A DNA stretch of 64,000 bases from an uncultured Eubacterium sp. (GTDB lineage Bacteria; Bacillota; Clostridia; Lachnospirales; Lachnospiraceae), in assembly GCA_910577225.1 (NCBI GenBank), contig CAJTMV010000018.1, positions 1 to 64,000 on the forward strand, read 5' to 3'. The translations under genes and the position numbers were made by a program. This document shows, piece after piece, positions 55,186 to 63,426 of this stretch (the first letter of the stretch is position 1; each line of letters starts with the position of its first letter). Under the pieces are notes generated by a model. That model ran no database searches, was not told the DNA's origin, and saw only the letters and a program-made list of their open reading frames with translations.

Positions 55186-55389
55186 TTTCTGCATTTTTAT
55201 TATTTCTTTGCTTTACCTATTTCTGCGTTTTACTTATTTCTTTGCTTTACTTATTTCTGTGTTTTACTTATTTCTTTGCTTTACTTATTTCTGTGTTTTA
55301 CTTATTTCTGCATTTTACCTATTTCTGTATTTTACCTATTTCTGCATTTTACTTATTTCTTTGCTTTACCTATTTCTGCGTTTTCTATT
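55186..55389. repeat. 17-bp tandem repeat, 12 copies
   Basis: Units such as tttctttgctttaccta, tttctgcgttttactta and tttctgtgttttactta follow each other without gaps in exact 17-bp register from 55186. The period is not a multiple of three, so a plus-strand frame over it is a chance low-complexity product. It is a minisatellite prone to copy-number change. Confidence 0.9.
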
Positions 55390-55469
55390 TTTTGTATAAT
55401 CAGACTTGATGTTGCTTTATTGTTTTTGGCGATGGTCTTATTTTTTATCCCGCTAATAGCCAGCATATA

Positions 55470-55592
55470 TCATAGTCCGGTTTCTGGCTCAACCGTATAT
55501 TTATCATTTTCTTTTTTATCAATCGCACGCGCCCGATTATAAACACAAGAATGGATAAACCCGTCTTTCCAGGAAAATCCGCCTGCCAACAT
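55470..55592 (-). pseudogene. C-terminal fragment of an unidentified gene
   Basis: The minus-strand frame reads MLAGGFSWKDGFIHSCVYNR and continues ARAIDKKENDKYTVEPETG to a stop at 55470, and is open a further dozen codons upstream (ESNCLQEIEAK). The composition is that of a real protein tail, but no start, ribosome site or N-terminus is present. A remnant. Confidence 0.5.
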
Positions 55593-55660
55593 CTTTGCTT
55601 CGATTTCTTGTAAACAATTCGATTCCGTTTTTAATTATCAGCTTTTCTCCTCATGATCGA

Positions 55661-55689
55661 TTTACATCACAAAGATAATATGGTATAAT
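55661..55689 (+). promoter_or_regulatory. Promoter of arr
   Basis: TTTACA (55661-55666), 17 bases, TATAAT (55684-55689), 71 bp before ATG 55761, which has AAGGAGA upstream. Confidence 0.75.
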
Positions 55690-55760
55690 CCAAGCACTCA
55701 TAAAGCGGAAAATAAATATCTTCCGTTTTTCCTGAAAAGAAAATCGCAAGGAGAAAGCAG

Positions 55761-56174
55761 ATGAATGATAATACGTTATTTAGTATGGAATCTTTTTTTC
55801 ATGGAACAAAGGCAGACTTATGTATCGGAGATTATTTATCCACAGGTCATAAAAAAAATTATAACGATACGAGAAAATCAGCCTATGTTTATTTTTCCGG
55901 AACATTAGACGCTGCAATTTGGGGCGCTGAGCTTGCAGAAGGCGACGGTATGGAAAAGATCTATGTTGTAGAACCAACAGGTGAATTTGAGGATGATCCC
56001 AATCTCACAGACAAAAAATTCCCAGGAAATCCTACAAAATCATATCGCACAAAGCACCCATTAAAAATTGTAGCAGAAGTAAAAAGCTGGGAGTCCCATT
56101 CTCCTGAAATGGTCGGCAATATGATAGCCCATTTGAAAAAAATATCTGAAAAAGGCATTGTAGCCATCGACTAA
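55761..56174 (+). CDS. arr: NAD+-dependent rifamycin ADP-ribosyltransferase
   Basis: 137 residues, the length of Arr enzymes. The conserved FFHGTKADL (His14-Gly-Thr) binds NAD, TLDAAIWGAELA and the long family signature VEPTGEFEDDPNLTDKKFPG followed by NPTKSYRT are all present. It transfers ADP-ribose to the 23-hydroxyl of rifamycins and inactivates them. The gene is alone, with its own consensus promoter and no adjacent transposase. Nothing looks degraded. Confidence 0.93.
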   Translation: MNDNTLFSMESFFHGTKADLCIGDYLSTGHKKNYNDTRKSAYVYFSGTLDAAIWGAELAEGDGMEKIYVVEPTGEFEDDPNLTDKKFPGNPTKSYRTKHPLKIVAEVKSWESHSPEMVGNMIAHLKKISEKGIVAID

Positions 56175-56305
56175 ACGGACATCCTATTGTGCATGCATAC
56201 GAATTGTTCGGGCGCCCGGAAATCACACTGGAGCTTTTATTGGAGCAAAGCCGGTTCCGAAATCTGTCAATAACTTTTACCTGGAAACCCGCTGTCAGCC
56301 TGTTA

Positions 56306-56379
56306 AGTTTCTTAATTTTATATCCAACATCTTCAGGGCAGTGTGCATTAGATGAAGTAACGATTATCACATGATTCTT
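56306..56379 (-). pseudogene. PHP-family gene, 3' part (split by an inserted element)
   Basis: The minus strand reads HVIIVTSSNAHCPEDVGYKI before decaying. SSNAHCPEDVG corresponds to the last metal-binding His of HisJ/PHP-type phosphatases. If the 1.15 kb insert is removed, this frame joins exactly to the 5' part ending LKKN at 57533. Confidence 0.75.
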
Positions 56380-57532
56380 CTCCCCATTCGTTTATTTGTT
56401 GCTATTGACTATTTTCGCCACTCACCGCTTATATTTATACGAAAAATGAATATCTCACTCCCATTAAAGCGCAAAATAAAGGGTAATAAACTGGCGCGCA
56501 CAGATTGGTTTCTATACGCTCTGACACTGTGTTGCTTATTCAGTTGTGATTGTGGTGATGGTTGCTTAAACAGACTGGAAATTGTATCAACTTTGCAGAT
56601 ATTCAATCAGCTTACCTGCATATTCATCACTATGTTCGTGTAAATATTGCCCATGCCCCATATGTTCAATCTCTATATCTATGATAGCAGGCAGATATTT
56701 TTTTAATAATGTAACACTTTTCCCTGGGTATTTCTCATTTGAACCTCGCCAAAACAGGACAGTTCCCTTGTAACTTTTTATATTTTTAGGGACATTGTAG
56801 CGATACACAAATTCACATGCGTTTTTTATAGTAATTGATGTAATGTTCGGATAAAGCATTTCTATAATACTGTTGTTATCTTTGCCCATAACAGCGTCCA
56901 TCATAAATTTAGGAATTGCTTTTCCGCTTTGAATCCGTTTTATCGCTTTGCAGAAGATATATTCATACGGTTTCGCCAATAATCCCATCTTTGTCAAAAA
57001 TGCTGCATCTAAATGTGTTTTAGCAACATTAACATTGCCTCTGCCTATAATCTCGACAACCATTGTTGCTCCCATAGAAAAGCCAGATAAACAATACAAA
57101 TTACCCGATAAATGATCCATAATATAATCTTCTATCTCATCACAGTCTTTCTCAAGGCTAACAAGTTCACCTGTTCTCTCACTGTGACCATCTACTTCCG
57201 CCAATATCACATAATAGTCTGACAACCGTTTTAAAATTGGTTCATAGCAAAGCATTGCCGTGGATGCCATTCCATGTATAAATAGTATTGACTTCTTGTT
57301 TTTATCTCCAAAGCATAAGAAATTCATAATACCCTCCTCCTCATATACTGATTGGTACCTCTGTCAGAATACCACAAACACTCTCACATTTCTTTTGCAT
57401 TTTCATTAAATTTCTTTATCCCCTCAAAGTCCATCATCATCTGACAGGCCTTATAAATCTATTATACTTTATAGATGGAACTGCATGTTTCTACACGTAT
57501 TACATCAGCAACAATAAAACGAACCGGGACTT
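56380..57532 (-). mobile_element. 1.15 kb element with terminal inverted repeats carrying a hydrolase gene
   Basis: Bounded by imperfect terminal inverted repeats (left 56381-56403 TCCCCATTCGTTTATTTGTT; right, reversed, 57507-57530 GTCCCGGTTCGTTTTATTGT) and by a 6-bp direct repeat ATTCTT (56374-56379, 57533-57538). Removal of one repeat copy plus the insert restores the PHP reading frame. The only gene inside is an alpha/beta hydrolase; there is no transposase, so it is non-autonomous. Confidence 0.75.
56587..57327 (-). CDS. Alpha/beta hydrolase
   Basis: 246 residues. The nucleophile elbow GFSMG (Ser84) and the oxyanion region LFIHGMAST are clear; the likely catalytic His is in HMGHGQYLH near the end, and an Asp may be in VDGHSERT or later. 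The fold matches small serine esterases/thioesterases; no lid or signal peptide. AGGAGG precedes ATG 57327. It is the sole cargo of a small inverted-repeat element inserted in a PHP-family gene, and is intact while the host gene is decayed. The substrate is unknown. Confidence 0.85.
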   Translation of the reverse strand: MNFLCFGDKNKKSILFIHGMASTAMLCYEPILKRLSDYYVILAEVDGHSERTGELVSLEKDCDEIEDYIMDHLSGNLYCLSGFSMGATMVVEIIGRGNVNVAKTHLDAAFLTKMGLLAKPYEYIFCKAIKRIQSGKAIPKFMMDAVMGKDNNSIIEMLYPNITSITIKNACEFVYRYNVPKNIKSYKGTVLFWRGSNEKYPGKSVTLLKKYLPAIIDIEIEHMGHGQYLHEHSDEYAGKLIEYLQS

Positions 57533-58141
57533 ATTCTTTTTCAGTATTCCAGGCAGTTCTTTATCCATACCGGGTGAAGCCGTTTCAGGACATCTCCTGG
57601 CGGCTCCGCTATTTTGATCTGCATACATATTACTTTCTGAGAATTCCCTGGCCAGACTTTCATAGTAGTCTGATAGCGAATAGGATGATTTATGTCCAAA
57701 TAATTTTATTGCATCCGGATGACCGATCCCGTCCAATGTTTGGCTTTATGTATCGAAAGCAAAATCAGCAACAAAATGAATACTTCCCAATAAAAATCAA
57801 ATCCTTTCCCCTTTTTAAGTTCAGAAATAAAGTTTTCAAACTCTTTGAAATCACATATTTCAAGTCCAAACCTGATTTCTACCGGAAACTGCTCATTTCT
57901 GACTCATTCGCTCAGTTCCGGATAGTCCGCAAGTTTATGCACACCTGCATTTCTATGAAACCACGTATTCACTACTATATGCACACACAGAATTATACAT
58001 TGGGACAAACTCTTCCAATCTGTAACAATGCTCAGACAAACGTACTTCATCGATCTCTATTTCAACTGCTTTATTCACAAATTGATTGATTCAATCTATC
58101 GTGTACGTTCCACATTCAATAGGAATATGTCCGTCTATCAC
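57533..58141 (-). pseudogene. PHP-family (HisJ-like) phosphatase gene, 5' part, decayed
   Basis: From GTG 58141 (GGAGG upstream) the minus strand reads VIDGHIPIECGTYTID, an in-frame TGA, then INQFVNKAVEIEIDEVRLSE, a frameshift, RNEQFPVEIRFGLEICDFKE, another frameshift, and IGHPDAIKLFGHKSSYSLSD and NSGAARRCPETA, stopping at the inserted element after LKKN. These pieces are collinear with HisJ-like PHP phosphatases. It has one nonsense codon, at least two frameshifts, an internal deletion and an insertion, so it is inactive. Confidence 0.8.
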
Positions 58142-58724
58142 ATTTCTCCCCTCCTGTGCAGAAAAATATAAATTAGTATTTTATCAGATATTGATTTATT
58201 GTCTGAGATAATTTTACCACATAGCTGCAAATAATTCAGCTCACTTTTTATAATTTCCTCTGCCCCTCCAATGTGCGTATGCACCCATTCTATCTGCGAA
58301 ATAGTATACCCAAACCGGACACAAAAGGGGGAACAATCAGACAGAGGCACTGGCAATATTTCACATTTTCCCTGTTATACTGAACCCCCTTTCTCCATCA
58401 AAGGAACCGGAGTCTTACCCTGAATCGCACAAAGAACGAGCGGTCAGACATGCGCAAACAGATTTATCATTAAATGAATGAAAGACAATAAAAGCTCATC
58501 TGGTACAATATATTTCAAAATTCATACCTTTTCTTATATTATTGTCTCTTAAGTTCAAAAGAGTAATCTTCTGCATCTGGAACCGGCAGCAACTAAAAAA
58601 GAGTCAAAAAACTGTTTTCATCAGCATCAGAATCGTATATAATATTCTTACCAAAAGCCGGACCATGCATCGCCATCTACAGATACACGGAACCGGCAGC
58701 AACGATACACAGGAAAGGGTAACC
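58142..58724. other. Gap with a 15-bp direct repeat
   Basis: 583 bp between the PHP pseudogene and the Rpn-type gene. GGAACCGGCAGCAAC occurs at 58579-58593 and again at 58689-58703. The region holds the upstream sequences of both genes. No convincing frame; a 72-codon minus frame ends in the PHP ribosome site and lacks a start. Confidence 0.55.
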
Positions 58725-59654
58725 ATGGCAGAAAAAGACATGACAGAAAAAGCCCTGGAAGCGTTCAATGATGTATTTGCGGATATCCTAAATAACCTGC
58801 TTTTTCATGGCCAAAAACGGATACCGGAAACGGAACTGGAACAGGGGAGGGAGCGCTCCATATACCGGGGAGAAAAATCCCTGCGGGAACAGGAGCGGGA
58901 TACATCCAAATATTGGAGAAAAAATAATATCCGTATCGCTTATATCGGCCTTGAAAACGAAACGGAGGCGGAAGATGACATGCCGCTGCGTATCATCGGA
59001 TATGACGGCGCAGCCTACCGTGACCAGATTGCTTATGAAAAAGATCCAAACGGCATACGAAAGAAAACGCCGGACAGATATCCGGTTGTGACGCTGGTCC
59101 TGTATTTTGGCTATCAAAAGCACTGGACGAAAGCGCGGACACTTTACGAAGCCATTGGAGACCATATGGACCATGATCTCATGCCGTTTGTAAATGATTA
59201 AAGGATCAACCTGTTTGAGATTGCATGGCTTACAGACGAACAGGTTTCAGGATTCCAGAGCGATTTTGGCATCGTAGCGGATTATTTTGTACAGATGAGA
59301 AAAACCGGAACATATAACGGATCTGTCAGAGATATGAGACATATGCGGGAAGTCCTGCAGCTTCTGTCCGTACTGACAGACGATTCCCGGTTTTTGGAAA
59401 CAGCAGAGTCAGCAAAGAAAGGAGATGCGCCTAAAAATATGTGTGAAGTGCTTGACCGAATAGAAAACAGGGGACGGGAACAGGGTATTAAACAGGGTGA
59501 AATCAACAATGCAAAAAAAGTCGCTTTCCGCTTAAACCGAAAAGGACTGCCAGTTGAAGACATCGCTGATATCGTAGAATTCGACATAAATATTGTTTCT
59601 TCGTGGATACAAAGTATGTCCGCAGATGCTGAGCGCTGCAGTCAGGAGCAATAA
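58725..59654 (+). pseudogene. Rpn-family recombination-promoting nuclease, interrupted by one stop codon
   Basis: From ATG 58725 (AGGAAAGGG upstream) the frame is MAEKDMTEKALEAFNDVFAD, then a nuclease-like core RIAYIGLENETEAEDDMPLR and IGYDGAAYRDQ, then YPVVTLVLYFGYQKHW, up to LMPFVND and a TAA at 59199-59201. Past it the same frame goes on with RINLFEIAWLTDEQVSG and ends with a helical tail GREQGIKQGEINNAKKVAF. A Tyr codon is expected at the stop (NDYKINLFE in relatives). One base change therefore splits a 310-codon PD-(D/E)XK transposase-like gene. Related genes move or multiply in Lachnospiraceae. Confidence 0.8.
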
Positions 59655-59806
59655 CGGCTCTGGCAGGAATATACTGCCAGAGCCAGCTTTAGATATTTCG
59701 GATTTCTTCGCTTATTTCCTTTTCGTTTCTCCATTATGCTGTCTTGCTGCCAGGCAAATCCATATCTGTGTAAACCCGCCTATATGTCAATTCAGCAAAT
59801 CGAAAT

Positions 59807-60189
59807 TTAATACTTTTTAAGCTCTGCAATCGCAGCATAATGTAAAATATTAAATTCATCCGGAGCAATTTCTTCAAGGAGTCTCCTATGCTCTTGTTCC
59901 CACATCGAAACTTCTTTCCTGGTAAACGAAGCGCCGATTCCACGGCAAGCCTTCATTCTTCCATTCCAGGTTTCACGGGTAAACGGTATTTTCAGAGTAA
60001 ATTCTTCATGATATACAAGCTCAAAGTTTTCTCTGTAACAATCTGGTATATCTATTGGATGTTTCGTTTCTCCTGCACCGCTCCAAATTGGATGATATTT
60101 TAATTCATGCTTTAGATATCGTCCATTTTATCCAGGTAAAAACTGCATCCGTTTTTCTTCATCCAAATTTTGAGTTGTCTGATTCACAT
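59807..60189 (-). pseudogene. C-terminal remnant of a class I SAM-dependent methyltransferase
   Basis: The minus-strand frame from about 60189 reads TTQNLDEEKRMQFLPG, an in-frame TAA, then YLKHELKYHPIWSGAGETKH, IPFTRETWNGRMKACRGIG, and APDEFNILHYAAIAELKKY to its natural stop at 59807. The end (GRMKACRGIGAS...FxILHYAAL) is the C-terminus of a common Firmicutes methyltransferase family. The AdoMet-binding half is missing; it ends at the next gene. Confidence 0.7.
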
Positions 60190-60196
60190 AGCAACT

Positions 60197-60610
60197 TTAC
60201 TTTCTGTTTGGTTTTCTTTTAATTCGTAATAATTTCATAAAGTCGTCAAACAAAGAGGTATCCACCGGCTCAAACATGATCCATTTCCCATCATGGTAAG
60301 TTTGAGCTTTGTCATATATTTCCTGCACTTCCTTCCCATAATTTTCCCTATCTGTTTCAAATTTTAACCGTTCGTTTTTCCCAAAGATAATCATAAAACC
60401 CACACAGTTTTCTCTTGCATATAAAGCGCACAGCGTTTTACCGCCCCGACGATATTTGTATTCATATTTCCACGCTTTACCACCTTTGTTCCACAAACAA
60501 TCCATATCATATTTTTCATCGATTAAAACACATAACTGATGCCAAACATCATACAGAGTCTCTCCAACTAAAGACAGCATTTCCTCTTTATTCGGTATCG
60601 TATCTAACAT
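60197..60610 (-). CDS. DUF3788-family protein
   Basis: 137 residues, starting with GGAGG before ATG 60610. The family motifs KYDMDCLWNKGGKAWKYEYK and GGKTLCALYARENCVGFMII are present, with KNERLKFE and the C-terminal YHDGKWIMFEP. DUF3788 proteins are small cytoplasmic proteins of unknown function, often found as orphan genes in accessory regions. No partner is recognised here. Confidence 0.85.
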   Translation of the reverse strand: MLDTIPNKEEMLSLVGETLYDVWHQLCVLIDEKYDMDCLWNKGGKAWKYEYKYRRGGKTLCALYARENCVGFMIIFGKNERLKFETDRENYGKEVQEIYDKAQTYHDGKWIMFEPVDTSLFDDFMKLLRIKRKPNRK

Positions 60611-61106
60611 TTTAGCCCTCCTAAATATAACTCCTCATTTCTTAATCAAATTTCTTTCTCCAGGTATATACGAAATGAATTCCAAATATCTTTGGATGAC
60701 CGTCTGCAAATAGGGTTACTTTCTGTCATCATCATAAAAGTCCCTTCTGCTTTTCAGGAAACATTACGGTCTTTATCCATTCGAATACTTAATTGTTTTT
60801 CAAATTCTTTTTATGAAGCGATTGCTCTGGGACCTCTGTGTACCAAAACAATTTTAATACGATTCGTTATCATATAGTCATACGATTCCTGTTCTCCGTA
60901 TGGTTTTCTGACAGCTATACTAAAACTGAATGTGTGTAATTCAATAAAATAAATCTTCCTGCCAATCATAAAGCTCTTTTCGTATGTTTCTCATTTGTTT
61001 CCACACATTATCTCCATAATTACTTACTATAAGGGAATATCGATCGGCCATACACCATAACCACGATTCGTTCAGCCATTTCCATGGTTTCCTGTTATAC
61101 CTGTTT
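60611..61106. other. Gap holding a decayed gene fragment
   Basis: 496 bp. On the minus strand a stretch reads WKWLNESWLWCMADRYSLIV, then NYGDNVWKQMRNIRKELYDW and ends QEDLFY; it lacks a start. Another fragment YDYMITNRIKIVLVHRGPRA has in-frame stops after it. Both look like remains of small immunity-like genes of the kind seen to the right. Confidence 0.5.
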
Positions 61107-61451
61107 TCAGCAATCTTCTATAACAATTGTATTTTTATCACTAAAATCCATATATGCATCGTGATCATAATAAAATAAAAACGCCTCTAACAGGTCATCG
61201 TCAGAAATATTTTGTTTTTGCCGCTTTGCATTTTCCACAATTAACTGAATGCTCTGAATACTTAATGTATATATGAAATGATTTTCTATCGCCGCTTTTG
61301 GCAGCTCATCTTCGTCATTTTCTATATCATCCGGATCCTGGATAAGTCCTTTTGTATGCTTATCCCAGACCTCATTTTCCGGCAAAAATAAAGCGTCCGA
61401 CCATTTAAATGTTTCCATATTGTTTAAAATAAATATTAATTCATACATCAT
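61107..61451 (-). CDS. Small acidic protein, immunity-like
   Basis: 114 residues, pI clearly acidic (LIQDPDDIENDEDELPKAAI). Helical C-terminus with DDDLLEAFLFYYDHDAYMDF. I recall similar proteins near polymorphic-toxin and immunity clusters in Firmicutes, but I cannot name the family with confidence. No toxin gene is in the window. The start is the first of two ATGs; the ribosome site is weak. Confidence 0.65.
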   Translation of the reverse strand: MMYELIFILNNMETFKWSDALFLPENEVWDKHTKGLIQDPDDIENDEDELPKAAIENHFIYTLSIQSIQLIVENAKRQKQNISDDDLLEAFLFYYDHDAYMDFSDKNTIVIEDC

Positions 61452-61565
61452 ATCCGCACTTTTTCACATTTACTTTTTGTGTCCTTTCCACTTGTCCATA
61501 TTTCCATCCGTCTGTTTGAACCGGCTTTTTCTGATCTTCGTCTGCCTAAACTCACTTTCATTTTT

Positions 61566-62016
61566 CTAACATAGATTCTCATTTATCTTCTCATCGATCC
61601 ATTTCTTTGCCCGCCCGCATCCTGTCAGAATCATTTCATGATTAAAACAGATGATATATGTCCCCTGGCAGTCTGTAACATATACTTCACAATTATATGT
61701 TTCTCCTATTACATCACATAAATCTCTGCCGTTTTTAAACAGATATGCTTTTCTGCATTCAATTTGATTAAAGAACAGACAGCATTTTTCTTTCGGCAAT
61801 ATTTCAGAAAGATACTTCCAGGCAGATTCTCCGCAAATATTTGAATAATCAACAAATTGTTCCCACATAAAATTGCTCTCATTACTAATAAAAATACGCA
61901 GGTTTTCTAAAATATTTTTTTTTAATACTATTAAATTGCTGATCTTCCATTTCTATAAACTCCACACCTGTTTCTTTTTTAGCTGCCTCAAGCTGCCTGG
62001 GTATTGATAAAATCAT
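61566..62016 (-). pseudogene. Immunity-like gene frameshifted in a 9-A run
   Basis: From ATG 62016, with AAGGAGG upstream, the frame reads MILSIPRQLEAAKKETGVEF and IEMEDQQFNS, then enters nine A's (61915-61923). The following coding stretch (NILENLRIFISNESNFMWEQF, quoted in pieces as ENLRIFISNES and MWEQFVDYSN, to CGRAKKWIDEK) is in a frame that would be joined with eight or eleven A's. The reconstructed protein is about 149 residues: C-terminal YNCEVYVTDCQGTYIICFN. It is either a pseudogene or a slippage-switched gene. The internal ATG 61868 could still make a 100-residue product. Confidence 0.7.
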
Positions 62017-62106
62017 CTGTCCTCCTTCAAAATATGATTGTTATTTTTAGCTCAATCATTTTTGCTCCTGCTGCCCTGCCCTTTTCCCGAAACTGATCCT
62101 GCATCC

Positions 62107-62256
62107 TTATTTTATATTAGTCAGATCATCTTTTAAAACGCCGCAAAAAGGCGCTTTTTCGCTGTCAGCCATATCTTCCGCTATATTCCGAATCTCTAAA
62201 ATAACACAGGCATCTGGTGACTGCCGCTGGTCGATCAGTTGTTTGACCAAATCCAT
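62107..62256 (-). CDS. Short orphan frame, 49 residues
   Basis: MDLVKQLIDQRQSPDACVIL continues to a stop at 62107; the composition (DMADSEKAPFCGVLKDDL) is plausible for a small acidic immunity-like protein or for the tail of a broken larger one, since frames upstream are also protein-like but disrupted. No clear ribosome site. Confidence 0.35.
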   Translation of the reverse strand: MDLVKQLIDQRQSPDACVILEIRNIAEDMADSEKAPFCGVLKDDLTNIK

Positions 62257-63426
62257 ATGATATATTGTATCTGGTTCTGCAATGCCTTTTCATTTGTTTC
62301 TCTATGAATTTCTGTTTTCCAAAAGCAGAAACTTTGTGTTTGATAATATAATAATGCTGCCAATCCATTCAGAACATTCCGCTAAAGTCCTGGATAGAAT
62401 AATTATCTGTCTTATTTTTATTCAGTGATGTATCTACAGTCACCTTATTAAAATATATTTTAAAAAATATGTATCCGTAAACGGGTCAGCAGCAGTTTTA
62501 ATTTTCTTCGATCTTTGAAATATAGCATTCTCAACCGAACAAAATATCCTCCATTTCATTTGCAGACTTACCTTTCAAAATATTATATCACAGGCATTAC
62601 AATCCTCAACCGTTAATTTACAATCTTATGAATTATTTCAGACATGAATCAGCAACTGTCTGTTTCTGTAGTCTGCACGCAGTATCGTTTCTTTTGCTTC
62701 TCTTAATCTTCCCCTTTATTAATTATCCGTAATGCCGTGTCCTGAACAGATGGAGATGAAACCCTCTAATTCCAAGGGTCCCCGGCGATAAGAATATTCA
62801 TATAACTTATCATTAACGCAGGCGGACAGGGTACATCATTTAGATATGATTGTAAAACAGCGTAATGATTTAAATAAATCTTGACAGCAGGATGAGATCA
62901 ATCGTTTTGAAATTATACCTTATGTTACATTATCAGCAACCATCCTGGCAAAAATACTTTTGTCAAATAAAATTGAAATACCATACTCCACACGAATGAA
63001 AAAATATTCGTATAAAATCGAAAATTTTTGAAGCATGAACTGCCCGCCATATCATGAATACAGTTCTGATGCCTTTTTGCTTTTCCTGATTGAGAGATCC
63101 CCCAGATACAGGCTGCACTGTCTGTACCTGGGACAAAAGAGAATATAGCCAATAAACGTTTCAGGTATTCCACTGCTGGTAACATTAACAGTCCTTTCAT
63201 CAAAGACACCCCCTGAAAATATTTCAATTTATGAAGATGACATTTCCACTGCTCTCTGGCAGCGCTGGATTGCCTGTGTGGACGTTCCCGTTTTCAAAGC
63301 AAGCCGGATTCTCTCACTGTAATGCCGTAAAACTTTGCTCATATGAGGTAAAAAAGTAAGAGGCAAGCCCATAAATGCTTCTTCCTGTCTCCCACATGGC
63401 ACAGATGATTTATGGTTTCACTTTAT
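62257..63426. other. Decayed region without an intact gene
   Basis: 1170 bp. It contains short frames only, on the minus strand around 62925-63227 and at about 63230-63345 (reads MSKVLRHYSERIRLALKTGT with QAIQRCQRAVEMSSS), neither with a recognisable product. This looks like the residue of several past insertions and deletions. Confidence 0.5.

Larger units (their letters stand above)
55046..55760. other. Gap between the PNPOx-like gene and arr
   Basis: 715 bp that hold the promoter side of the PNPOx-like gene, a 12-copy 17-bp tandem repeat (55186-55389), a 40-codon gene fragment (55470-55592, minus) and the arr promoter (55661-55689). No intact gene is present. Confidence 0.7.

Noticed and set aside
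55106..55399. Plus-strand frame of 97 codons, hydrophobic
   Set aside because: It is a by-product of the 17-bp tandem repeat (period not a multiple of three), with no ribosome site or conserved protein features.
57475..58089. Plus-strand 204-codon frame
   Set aside because: It is antisense to recognisable PHP-family fragments and crosses the end of the inserted element.
62925..63227. Minus-strand 100-codon frame
   Set aside because: No ribosome-site-supported start, no recognisable motif, and it lies in a stretch of broken frames; I could not support it as a gene.
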